The translations under genes and the position numbers were made by a program. A stretch of 64,000 nt of DNA from Beverwykella pulmonaria (Eukaryota; Ascomycota; Dothideomycetes; Pleosporales; Melanommataceae): NCBI GenBank assembly GCA_001599595.1, contig BCHH01000001.1:2327837-2391836 (forward strand), given 5' to 3'. Below the pieces are notes generated by a model that was given only the letters and a program-made list of their open reading frames with translations, was not told the DNA's origin and ran no database searches. This document shows, in pieces, positions 23,595 through 38,506 of this stretch. Numbering within the stretch: position 1 is the stretch's first letter; every line of letters starts with the position of its first letter.

Positions 23595-24944
23595 TCACCT
23601 AATAGAACCCATAATCGACCCAACCATGACCGCAGCCTCCCGCTCCCAGCTGCCCGCCAGGACGGTCTTACCCTTGTTCAAGGGCCCCCCTGGCAATTGG
23701 GATCCACGGTTTACGCACTCGCGAATCGCGTCCTTGACCCTCTCCTTGTTCGACCGCAGGGTCCTTGCAGACACCCCGCCTCGATTCATAATCTCTTGCG
23801 TTCTTGGCGAAAGGTTTGATGCAAGTGATCTCCAAAAGTACGAAGGTAGTGACGGAGTGTCGAGAGCTTGGAGGAGACGTTGTAGGAAATTGATTGGTGT
23901 CGAGTTTTCTGTGCCGGCATTTTCGTCGAGGAGGAGTGGGTGTGTGGGAGGTTTGATGGACTCGAGTAATGATTCGAGGGCGACAATGTTCTGACAGCGT
24001 GCCGATATTTCCAGCAATGTTCGGTCCAAGGTGGGTAATGTTCCTAGCGAGCGAGCGAGCGATGCGAGAGACGACTTCAGTGCTGTCTGTAGATAGTCCT
24101 GGAGAGCGTTGAGGAGCAGACTCGGCTGGAAGTTTTCGAGGTTGGCGGTTGCCGGCGTGGGCGAGAGCAGGTATAACGTCAGCAAGGCGGATGTCGTCCT
24201 CGACTTCGTATCTTCAATCTGCGCGTAGGTCGATGCTGATGACTGTCCCGGCGAGGTGAGCAGCGAGGACATGGAGAACTCCTTCACCACCTGCTGGGCT
24301 CTTGACGAGATGCTCCGCTCGCCAGGGTTGACCAACTCATTCTTCAACGTATTAACCACATGAATCCTATCAAGCCCCTCTCCCTCTTCACCAGGCCTCG
24401 ATGCCATGAACAGCTGCCGCAGGGACAGCAATGTATCCGCAGACCGCACCATCGCCCTGTGATCCTCCTTCTTTGCGCTCCCCACCCCACCCAGCTCAGA
24501 CATGCGAACCTCGAGCTGCCTCCCCAGCATCAGGCACCGGGCTACTGCCCTTCCAATTCTGACCGTCTGGCATAGTCTCTCCGCGGTCAATCGGACTTGC
24601 TCAGCAACCTCATACCGCTCAATGACCTCCTTCTCGAGCGTCTTGTACGACTCGGTCAGACTCGCAACCTGTCCCTCGACTTCGTGCAGAACGCGTTGAC
24701 TAGTTTCGGCTTGTTCTCTTGTGTGTTCCAGAAGCGGGAGCGCAGACTTGGTGGTCAGGGTATCGATGTGCGTGTCGATTTCTTGAACATCGAAGAGGAC
24801 CCGCGAGAGGGGCGTCGAGAGGTCTAACGGCGTGTCGGAGGGGTTATTTGTCGCAAGCACGAGCGTGTTTGCAAACGAGGTGGCCGAGAAATCGGGGTCA
24901 AGGAAGGCTTCGTAGTCGATATATGAGGGCTCACTATCCGACAT
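23595..24944 (-). CDS. COG5: Conserved oligomeric Golgi complex subunit 5
   Basis: COG complex tether component for retrograde vesicles within the Golgi. Single exon, 449 aa, which fits the shorter fungal form rather than the ~800-aa animal one. N-terminus SYIDYEAFLDPDFSATSFAN and the helix rich in charged heptads (residues ~50-130, ending TAERLCQTVRIGRAVARCLML) match Cog5. The remainder is helical with a SLARSLGTLPTLDRTLLEIS stretch. Head-to-head with ureidoglycolate lyase, 238 bp apart. Confidence 0.85.
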   Translation of the reverse strand: MSDSEPSYIDYEAFLDPDFSATSFANTLVLATNNPSDTPLDLSTPLSRVLFDVQEIDTHIDTLTTKSALPLLEHTREQAETSQRVLHEVEGQVASLTESYKTLEKEVIERYEVAEQVRLTAERLCQTVRIGRAVARCLMLGRQLEVRMSELGGVGSAKKEDHRAMVRSADTLLSLRQLFMASRPGEEGEGLDRIHVVNTLKNELVNPGERSISSRAQQVVKEFSMSSLLTSPGQSSASTYAQIEDTKSRTTSALLTLYLLSPTPATANLENFQPSLLLNALQDYLQTALKSSLASLARSLGTLPTLDRTLLEISARCQNIVALESLLESIKPPTHPLLLDENAGTENSTPINFLQRLLQALDTPSLPSYFWRSLASNLSPRTQEIMNRGGVSARTLRSNKERVKDAIRECVNRGSQLPGGPLNKGKTVLAGSWEREAAVMVGSIMGSIR

Positions 24945-25182
24945 ACTGGTATGCTGCAGGAACGATCGTGTTCACTGCTGTCAATTCCCAGGTTCTGTGA
25001 GGTGTTGTTAATGAACATGCGTCGTGCATATCTTGGCGACCTGGGGTTCGTTCGTTATCGCTATCTTAGCGCCGTCTTAGCGTGCTTTGACATTCACGAG
25101 CTTCAAGCTCAGGACTCAACACAGCTCCGTCCTTATACCTTACCACACCTCAACGCGCCCAATTGCAGCCTCCACCGCCGCC

Positions 25183-26273
25183 ATGCCGACTTCAATGCCA
25201 TGTCCGTCGATACGCATCCCCATAGAGCTCCTCGCGCAATCCTCCTTCTCGCAATTCGGTACCGTGATCGAGAACCCCGCACATTCCTCGCGCCCGCGCT
25301 CCCAACGCCTGCCCATAGATGCCGTATCTGCAAACCAGGGCACTGCGATAAAGTTTGTCGATGTAACACACATGTCCAATCTATACAGTTTAGCTCCGAG
25401 CAAGAAGCCGGCGAGGGCTGTTATGAATATGTTCGTCTGTGTAAGTAGCTCTTCACAGTCTATCGCAAAGTCCACAAGAAGCTCTCCTTGCTATCTCAAA
25501 CACTCGTCTCTTTCCATAGCAACAAGACAATCTAGACTTCCCCTACGCTAAAAGAATCCCGCTTACCCTGTCTACTCGACGTACAGGCACCGCGAGACCT
25601 TCGCCCGCACGAGCCCTCCGAGTCCATGCCCTCCAGTTGGGGCGACCTCGACTTCGACGAAGACAGCGACGGCAACGACGATCGGCAACTCTTCGACGTG
25701 CAGATCCTTGAGCGGCACCCTTTTACAACACAGACCTTCATCCCGATGGGGCTGTCCCAATCCGACCGGCACACGCAGTACCTTGTCATTGTCGCGCCCA
25801 CACTCCCCGCCTCCGCGTCCCGCAGAAACATCGATCGTCCACCCCCATACCCCACGCCCCAAGTCAAGAAGTCAAAGTCAATAAAGGATATCTTTGCGCG
25901 CGCGAGACCCTCCCCGTTTACGAATGAGGCCGCGCCTCCACCGCCTCAGCTCTCGAGATTGCATCCCTCGCAGCGGCCGAAAGGCCCGGGGTTACCTGAT
26001 TTGAAGAATCTGAGGGCGTTCGTAGCGACGGGGAACCAGGCTGTTACGTATGGGGCAGGGACGTGGCATGCGCCTATGGCTGTTGTTGGGGATCGACCTA
26101 TCGATTTTGTAGTGGTGCAGTTTGCGAACGGTGTCGGCATTGAAGACTGTCAGGAGATAAGTTTGAGGCCGGATAGGAATGCGGAAGAGGGGTTGGTCGT
26201 TATGGTAGATTCGGATGCGAGCGGGAAGGTGCTGGTTAAGGCAGGTGCTGGATCTATAAAAGCGAACTTGTAG
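25183..26273 (+). CDS. DAL3: Ureidoglycolate lyase
   Basis: Last step of allantoin breakdown: ureidoglycolate to glyoxylate and urea, so a nitrogen-scavenging enzyme. Exons 25183-25440 and 25587-26273 (intron 25441-25586, 146 nt); 314 aa, longer than yeast Dal3 (~195 aa). The junction MFVC|APRDLRP restores the family pattern. Motifs: FSQFGTVIENP near the N-terminus, ILERHPFTTQTFIPMG, YLVIVAPTLP, and GNQAVTYGAGTWHAPM near the C-terminus. The extra length is an Asp/Ser-rich insertion after the junction and a Pro/Lys-rich insertion before LKNLRAFVATG. The start is the ATG at 25183 (CCGCC ATG context). Confidence 0.9.
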
Positions 26274-26659
26274 TGCATATTCCCCCTTCCAAACTTGAGA
26301 CATCACATCTCTAGTGTGTATATGTACTTTATTTTATGAACCATAATGAATAGTGATCTCTCATTGCCTTTCAGAGGCAGCACTTAGTAAGTGGATACTG
26401 CATGAGCAAATCAAGCAAGCGTAGGTAGAAATAATTCGGCCATGCCTATGAAGTACTGGTGCACTTGATCGGGCCTTGGTAGAATATTCTTCATTAAAAA
26501 AATGGTTCCTTGTTGTACACAATGATGAGGACTCCCATGTTAACAGCGTCTGATACTCCAGGGTACCTTTACACCCATGAAATGAAGCCATCCTGCAGAA
26601 AGAAAGAGATCCAATATAGCCGAAACCCTTATCTCTCCAACACCCGCAAGCACCAATCC
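26274..26659. other. Convergent 3' flanks
   Basis: 386 bp between the ends of the ureidoglycolate lyase and GCNA-like genes. AT-rich; no gene or strong repeat seen. Confidence 0.5.
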
Positions 26660-28980
26660 TCACTCGTCGCCAATATTCAGCCCTCCAAACGCCAACTCCA
26701 CCTCATCGACCTCCTTCCTACGCTCCTTCTCTCTTCTTTCCTTCTCAACCCTGTACTCCCTTGCCACCTCTTCCATAACCTTCCCCATCTGCGTATCACA
26801 TCCCTTGACCTCCATATCCCTCTTCACCCTCCCAAAGTTTTCTTTGACGAAGACTTGATACTCGCTCTTTTCCCTCGGTTTCCCCTCTCCTCCCTTCGCC
26901 GCCCTCGGCACAGGCTTAACTTGCACCAGCCGTCCCTTGCACTTTCCACAGCTATGTCTCTCGGGATCTACGGATTTAGAGTGCCGCTTGAACTCATACG
27001 CGCACTCCCTACATCGCCAAATATACTTGTACTCGATCTTATAACTATGTTTCGTCGTGACCAGAACCCCTCTATCTCCAAACGCATCGCTCACTTTGCG
27101 TCCCCAGGCCTTGAACTCGGCCCCATGCGGATTCGCCCTCTGCTCGCTGATCATGAAAGTCGTCAAATGACAATATTCGTGCGCAAGTACATTGTACAGC
27201 CTTTCTTCATCGTCGATGACCTTTTCAGCAAGTTCGATGGAGCAGTGATGTCGCGCTTCTGTGCGAAAGTCTGTAGGGAGCGGGCCTGTGCGGATGCGGA
27301 ACGTTTCTCGGCGCCAGTTTGCGCGGCCCGCGGTCGTCTTGAGGGTTTTCGACCAGACGAGCTTTATGCCGCCAGTCTGGTGGGAGAGTGCGCTGATGCG
27401 GGAGGAGGTTATGGTGGAGTCGAGCTCAGCGAGGAAGGATTCAGCGAGGGCGTGTTTTTGGGTGGAGAAGGCTTTGCGTTGGGCACGGATCTGGGCGATG
27501 GTTGGTGAGGAGTCTGATACGCCGTTCTTGATCAGGCTTTGTGTCTTCTTCTTGTGGGGAGAGGTGGCGGGCGAGATCAAGGAAACGTCGCTATCGGAAA
27601 GGAGGACGTGGTCTTGCCTGTCGAGAGATTGGAGCCATTTCTCCTTCTTGGGGGAGGCCAGTGGCTTGGATGGAGAGTGCTTGTCGTTCCAGTCATTGAC
27701 TACTACAGGAGACCAGAAGGCATCGAGACTAGGACGGAGAGCAGTGGCGGGAGGGATACGCGGTTTCTTCTTCGATGGGGAGACAAGCTTCGTGGGACTT
27801 GGTGGTGCTTGAGGAGGGGTGGAAGGCCGCGATATTGGGGGCATCTTTCGCGGAGAGCGCTGTTTTATAGGGGTGGGAGAGCTAGGTGTTGTTAGCAGAT
27901 GTTTTTCTTAAGCGGCAGTTTGCTTGGTACATACAAATGAAACAAAGCATCCACATCACTTGACGCAGAGCTAGTTGGTCGTGATGAAGCCACAGGATTA
28001 ACAGGTCGAGGGCGAGTTAAGGGTAATGCTGTGAACGAAGCTGACGGCTCAGGCGAGCTCGTCAAGTCTATAACTTCCTGCGCCCTATTCGATATCGCGC
28101 TGTGACCCTTCCGAAAGGGTGGTCTCAAGGACACGAGGGGTTCTGGTTCTTGTTTGGTAGACTTGGCCTGAGTCTTAAGCGGTACCTGACGACTCCGACT
28201 TTTGATGATAAGTTCTGAATCTTCCTCCTCAGACTCGGAGTCTAATTTCAAGACCCGAGATTGCTTCTGTCTCCGCCTGTTCCTGTTGTCAACAACCGGG
28301 TCATCGTCTTCGTCATCCTCGTCATCTTCAGCCTCAGGCTCAACTAGTTTTTGGGAAACCGCGGCTTCATCCTCTTCTTCAGTGGGAAGCACAATATCGT
28401 TCTCAGCCCCGTCCTCTTCATCACCACACCACAGGCTCTGATCCACCTCCTCATCCGCAGCGAGCGTCTCTTCGACCTCCACCTTCTCCAATGCCGCCCC
28501 CAATCTCTCCACCTCCCCATCCCCATTCACCTCACTCTCCAACTCCACCCTCCCCTCAATCATCCCACTCTTTACCCCCCTCCGTCCCACCATCCTCGCC
28601 AAATCTTTCGAATACTTCAACCCCACTACCGACCCCGCCTCCTCCCGCCCCCTCTCCTTCAAACCCCTCTTCTCCGGGCTCCGAATACTCTCATCCGACA
28701 GCCTCCTGAGCAGTCTGCTATTCGACGCCACTGGCCTCAGCACTCTTATGCGTTGCTTCGGTGTTCCCGCTCCACCAGCAGGCATTTTTGGTATTAGAAT
28801 TACGCTATCATCTTCGTCTTGTACGATTGTCAACGAGTAGCGGAGTTCGCGCTGCGACGGCGTTTCTTGGAGAGTGTTGGCGGTCGCTTTGCGGGGGCTC
28901 GTTCGCGAGGGTTTGGACGTTGATGGAGGCGGCATGAGGACAGATGTCTCTATGGCGCTGGGCTTGCGGAGGCGAGCCAT
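26660..28980 (-). CDS. GCNA-like SprT-family metalloprotease with SUMO-interacting-motif candidates
   Basis: Probable nuclear protease for DNA-protein crosslink repair. Exons 27935-28980 and 26660-27881 (intron 27882-27934); 755 aa. The phase-2 join gives DALFHF|SPTPIKQRSPRK without a break. The first ~480 residues are acidic and disordered and include SIM-like cores (EVIDLTSSPEP; also DSVILIP, DHVLLSDSD). The SprT domain has the zinc motif HEYCH at about residues 583-587, followed by a zinc ribbon (WRCREC ... CGKCKG), then an HMG-box-like C-terminus (SEYQVFVKENFGRVKRD). Acidic SIM region, SprT, zinc ribbon and HMG box together are the architecture described for metazoan GCNA/ACRC. The protease role is an inference from that match. 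The start is MARLRKPS; an upstream ATG adds nine residues. Confidence 0.88.
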
Positions 28981-29444
28981 TTTGTGGGTTGATGTAATGA
29001 TATCCAAGTTCTAGGGCACAATTCGAGTAAGAATTAAAATGTGTAAGAATGATCGCTTGTGGGATGTTACAGGGCGAGGTTTGTTGATTGGTCGGTTGCG
29101 GGGCAACGACTAGCGCGAGCCTCACACCCCTGCACCTTGGCATACACGAGCTTGAAGGTCGAGAACCTTAAGGAAAATCGACAATACATTGCATGCTAAA
29201 ACCGTACCAAGTACAAGGTCTGCCCAGTCTAAGTGAGCCATATGAGAGCCTAAAATAAGAGCTGAGCCAACTGCTACATGCCTGAGTCCTAGGACGTTCG
29301 AACTTCGATGAATTTCAATTTCATCCCCACCACATGCCGCCCTATCCATATTCGTCGTTAAAGCATGGCTGGGTTTCTTTGTTCCTCCATATCTACATCC
29401 CCAGTGGTGATTGTCTTGACCGTCCCTGATTCGCAATATCGCAT
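28981..29444. other. Intergenic, aconitase 3' flank to GCNA-like promoter
   Basis: 464 bp between two leftward genes. No gene, repeat or clear promoter motif was recognised. Confidence 0.5.
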
Positions 29445-33919
<4,475 letters not shown>

Positions 33920-34605
33920 GGTGGGCGAGTTGGTGAGGGTACGGTAGGGTGGAGAAGAGTGGTGGTGGAAGGAAGATGCACAGGACGTTAGAAAGCGAGG
34001 AAGCCCACGATCTGCCCCGATAACTAATACGTTTACGGCGGCTTTGATTGGCTGCACAGTCTCGCTATGCCTCGGTGTCAAAACACGCACACACGGATAT
34101 TATGTCCCGCTGGGCCGCTTCACATGTAGATGAAGGGGGAAAAGCCGCAAGCAATTGTTGAGGGAGACGGCGCGCAGGCTGTCCCTCTTGAGTGAATTGT
34201 GTCGGTCAAAGAGGAGCGTCGCAGCAGCTGCTCCAAGGCCGCAATGGCGTCACGGTGAGGAAGAGGAGCAACAACCCCGCGGCGGCTTGTATTACTTTTC
34301 GGAGCTCCAGCACCTGTGATTGGCATTAGATAACGCCCACAGCCAAATTTGCAACATTTTGCACGCTTTCGCTCGCCTCGACCGTCACTGCGCAAGTCTG
34401 CAGACCAGGACCTACTTTGCAGCGTAGTATTTCTGATATTGCCAAGGCCAGAGCACTCCTCAGTCGCAAAACTCTGCCAACCTGCAGACATCCTCTCCAC
34501 AGCCCCACGCTCCGCTAGCCGAACATTCACAAATTCCCAAACATAACCGAATACCTGTCCGCGGCCGACAGCACCTACCGATACCGATACGCCCCTCCGC
34601 TCGCT
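33920..34605. promoter_or_regulatory. Divergent upstream region, aconitase / BUD20
   Basis: 686 bp between two head-to-head genes. No gene is supported; a long minus-strand frame that enters from the BUD20 side is discussed among the rejected items. No specific site was recognised. Confidence 0.4.
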
Positions 34606-35013
34606 ATGCCCGCCGTGCGAGGCGACAAGTCCAAGAAGAAGACGCGCCGGCACACCCGCGACGTCGACCAGGTGCACGCGGACCTGCGTTCCGAACGACA
34701 CCTCACGCAGTTCAAGGACACCAAGCACATCGAGGACCTGCCAGGACTTGGGGAATTCTACTGCAAGGAGTGCGCGAAATGGTTTGAGAGCGAGGCGAAT
34801 ATGAGTGCGCATCAGAAGGGCAAGGTGCACAAGCGGAGGTAGGCGAAATGTTTTGGAGTTAGATGGATGGGACTGACAGCAAACAGAGTGCGCGCGCTTC
34901 GCGATGAGCCTCATGACTACAAAGCGGCAGAGAGGGCAGTTGGTTTTCACTCGGACAATGGCAAGCGGGCGACTACGATGATGGAGGTTGACGACACGGC
35001 GGCCGCGAAATAG
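34606..35013 (+). CDS. BUD20: Bud20/ZNF593-type zinc-finger ribosome biogenesis protein
   Basis: Small shuttling protein that helps export pre-60S ribosomes. Exons 34606-34838 and 34887-35013 (intron 34839-34886); 119 aa. Basic N-terminus KSKKKTRRHTRDVDQ, then a U1-like C2H2 finger FYCKECAKWFESEANMSAHQ...KVHKRR, all as in Bud20. The second exon starts VRALRDEPHDYKAAERAVG and ends in a short variable tail. Confidence 0.93.
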
Positions 35014-35537
35014 AAATTAGGGACTTTCGAGAATGGGGAATGGGAGGCCGTTGAATACCATTCGTACGAGAGAGTCAGGGGGAAGCATACTTCACAGGCA
35101 CATTCGCAGACTACCTTTGGTGCAGCGAAAAACGCTGCCTGAAAATATGCCTACGACGGCATCTGCATTGCAAGGCGTTCACAAACGGAAAACGGACCAT
35201 ACAAAGCCACACAAAAGTCAAAATGATACCCCAAGCAAACAATAGACAAATCAAAAACCAATCATAAATAACTTCTGAAAAAGGTGTGTTTCCAAATATG
35301 CACGTCATAAATCCAGGCAGCCATATATCTCGGTGCCTGAGCCAGCCTGATCGCTACCTGCAACCTCTCGAAGGAGATGCATCGCCAAAACCCCATCATT
35401 AAAGTATAAATTGTGACACCATGCCAGCCCTTACTTTCTCATAACAAACAGCGACTACTATTCTCACTACACCAACTACCCCTCAACCCCACTACCTCGC
35501 ATCACAAGCACGATCACAAAATCAACCCAAACCCAAA
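35014..35537. other. Intergenic BUD20 - MOG1
   Basis: 524 bp, both neighbours rightward. Pyrimidine-rich leader immediately before MOG1. No further gene seen. Confidence 0.5.
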
Positions 35538-36419
35538 ATGTCATTCACCACCGCACCCCTCTTCGGCGGCGCCATCACTGTGGACCTACCTTCGAGCTTC
35601 GTCGACGCAAGGTCAGTATCCCAGCAAACCAACAACCCCATCTCTACCCTCCCCCTGCCCTCTTTTACACCTTCTCTTCCCCTTCCCATACACAACCATT
35701 TTATCTTGTCTCCTCGCTTCTTTCCAAAATTTATTTCCACCGCATTCCCCTCTTTCCGCCCTGTACATTTCAACGATCCACAATTCTAACACAACACTAG
35801 CAACATTCGCCAAGTACCCGACCACCAAGAAGTCTACCTCGACAACGTCGGGTACACCTCGATCGTCGTCGAAATCCTAGAACGTGTCGAGAAGAGCGAC
35901 GAAGAGGCGCTGCAGTACCATTTTACGGATCTAGTCGAGGGGACGGGGGATAGTACAAATGTGCTTGAGCAGGGGAGAGGGGTGTTAGGGAAGATGGGGT
36001 GGGTTAATTTTCCTTATTTTTATTAGTGATGAAAAAGAAGGGAACACGTGCACAAACATTCACAGAGACCTCCTTGGCACATCCACTTACTCCGCTTGCC
36101 TCTCAATCCTACGCTAACTATCCCTAGATCCATACCCCTGTACACGCTAACGTTCATCCAAACCCCGTCCCCGCCGGCCCCAAATGCCAAACCTAAAAAG
36201 GAACCGGATTTTGTATCCATCCACCTCCTCCTGCTGCGTCTTGCCGCCCAAAAAACGGATCTTTTAATCACAATCAACGTACCACACTACCCCGGAGAAT
36301 ACGAAAAGGCGCCAGAGGGAGCAAATGGAGTCACACCGTTAATGCGGGGTGGGGAGACGGTCAAGGAGAGGGTGGTAGGCAGTTTTGAGATTAGGGAGTG
36401 GGGGCTTTTTGAGGGGTAG
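35538..36419 (+). CDS. MOG1: Ran-binding nuclear import factor Mog1
   Basis: Binds Ran GTPase and promotes nucleotide release in nuclear import. Exons 35538-35611, 35801-35998, 36128-36419; introns 35612-35800 (189 nt) and 35999-36127 (129 nt), both longer than average; 187 aa as expected. N-terminus TTAPLFGGAITVDLPSSFVD and NIRQVPDHQEVYLD are diagnostic, followed by SIVVEILERV and, in exon 3, the strand DLLITINVPHYP. Frame is continuous at both joins (AG|C, GG|A). Confidence 0.93.
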
Positions 36420-36914
36420 GTGGATGCGGGATTGCATCAGTACGCATGGACTGGTCAGTATTTTACGGGTGAGCTTCGAGTCAGAGATGGTTGGCATTTG
36501 CTTGAACGCGCGGATGAACTAGAAGGACCGAAATGGATAGTTACTACAAGAATTCTCCCTTTGAGTCTATTGCATTTATGAAATGTGCAAAAGCAACGAG
36601 TTGATTCAATTTATACGGAGACAATTGTTGTACTATCAAAAACACTACATGAATATGCTTCTCGACTGAAAAGAAAGACCGAGACAATAGGTACGCCAGT
36701 CAAACCACCAGATATCCACGCCCAGTAAAGTCCAAATAAAGCCATTAGCACCGAGCGCCAATTCCGCATATTAGACAACGAAGAAGAGACTCCTTCATTC
36801 AAAACTCCATCTTCCCAATGTCGTTCCATACCCACTATCTAGACCCTGTAAAAGTGATACTATCATGATCATAATCCATACTATCAGCCACATCCGGGCC
36901 CAGCTCCTTGGAGC
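36420..36914. other. Convergent 3' flanks MOG1 / SPT10
   Basis: 495 bp, AT-rich, no recognisable gene. Confidence 0.5.
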
Positions 36915-38506
36915 TCATTTTGACTGTGTGAAGCCCGCCCTCGTCAATCTCCGCCTCAGTTCCGCAGCCGCATTCCGCGTTCGGGGGGTCTGCTCTTCCG
37001 TGCCTGTCATCGTTGTATCTGCTGGAGATGTTTCGGTAGATACGCGCGCAGCAGGGGGCGGGAGATCCGGAATAGGGAGATCCAAGCGCGAGAGCTGCGG
37101 TACGGGAAGGCCTCGACCCGCAGCTAGGAAGGGGGATGGAGGTAGATCTTCGAGGTTCGACGGCTGGTTCATGTTCTGCATGAGCGCGGGGTCGAGGGGC
37201 ATTTCGTAGTGGCCGTGATTGTTGAAGCGGGGTACGGAGTGGGCTTGTGCAGCCTCCATCTGTAGCTGGTTGCTGGGAGAGTCTGGTCGATCTGGAGGTG
37301 GCCGAGACTGAAATTGCACAGGCGCAGTGGTCGGGGTAACCTGGTGGGGCGCACCAGGTGGAGTTGCGTTGAGACTCCGTGCCACTCGTGAATTCGTCAG
37401 GCCCTTATTCATCTCGCTGCAATCAGGACAGTTGCGGATGACCTGGCTGACGGTCTCCTTGATTCGAACCCAATGGTACTGCTCCGCAATTGTGGCAGTA
37501 GTCTTGTTGATCCCTCCGTGGTTCTGGTGATGCATGACCCGCGCGATCTCGTACTGCGACTGCGGATCCGATATCACCTCCTTACCTTTGAGCATAAGTC
37601 GCTCCGGAAGATTGCCCTGGGCGGGAACGAGTTTGTAGTGGGTGGCGGCGCTCCGGAGACGGCTCTTCTCCGCTCGGTCAGCACCATTGGGGTATTTTCC
37701 GTTCTTAAGGTAGAAGCGAATCTTGTCAAACCGTTCTTCTGACACAAAGTCATCATCTTGGCCCAGATCTCGGCCGTATATAATGGCGTCCACCATGTTG
37801 TCTGGAAATGATCGCAGGTTTCCGCAGCCTTTGACACGCCCAATCCGCTTGAAACCAAGAGCATCCCAGATTCGGCAAGAAGCGACATTAGTCTCGTAGA
37901 CAAGGTTGAAGACCGAATATGTGTAGCCCTACCATTGTCAGGTAAGCATTCAGCAGAAGAGCGCAATCTACTCACTAGCCTTGGTGCCCACTCCAGATAC
38001 GTCTCGCCCATCAAACGCCCAACACCTCTATTTCGGGAAGCATCCGTGACCAGGAATCCGCCATTGCAGATGTGACTAGATCGGCCCGGGTAGTTAGGCT
38101 TAATGTAGAAGCTACCCAAACAAACCTTCTCCCAATCGCATCCTGACCGAGCCATGATATGTATATCGTCTACGCCTCCTGGTATGTCTCCCAACAACAT
38201 GATTGCGCCGAATACGCCAAACCAATATGGACCGAATGCTTCGAGAGACAGCGGTTCAAGCATGGGGTACGTGTCGCCCTTCTCGATCTCGCGGCTGAAC
38301 TGATCCGACAGGTATGCTAGTAGCGTCGGAGGAACTTGCTCGTGAGACGAGAACGGGATTATGGTCGCAATGGTAACTCGATCGCGCAGGGTGACAGGCC
38401 GCGGATAGATTCCTGGCGGGAGAAAGCCGCCAGGCACAGGAAAAGGCAATTCTCCAGAGGTGCGCAGTATGACCGGCGCGGTCGGGTCTTCGAGCATGGC
38501 AGGCAT
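36915..38506 (-). CDS. SPT10: Spt10-like GNAT acetyltransferase with integrase-type HHCC zinc finger
   Basis: Related to the yeast regulator of histone gene transcription. Exons 37976-38506 and 36915-37928 (intron 37929-37975, 47 nt); 514 aa. The GNAT core spans the join: GGFLVTDASRNRGVGRLMGE (acetyl-CoA site), then YLEWAPRL|GYTYSVFNLVYETNVAS and WDALGFKRIGRV. An integrase-like HHCC finger follows, with His near 310/314 (MHHQNHGGINK) and CPDC at 344-347. The C-terminal ~150 residues are Pro-rich and disordered. An apparent 5'-UTR intron (about 38527-38572, GTATTT...CTAAC...AATAG) lies before the ATG; no coding upstream exon with ATG was seen. Substrate specificity is not evident. Confidence 0.88.

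Noticed and set aside
34120..34950. 276-codon minus-strand frame across the BUD20 gene and its promoter
   Set aside because: It is antisense to the clear BUD20 zinc-finger exon, has no motif and an odd Arg/Val/Gly composition.
37455..37475. T-arm-like GATTCGAACC suggesting a tRNA
   Set aside because: It lies inside the SPT10 coding exon in frame, and no acceptor or anticodon stem can be built around it.
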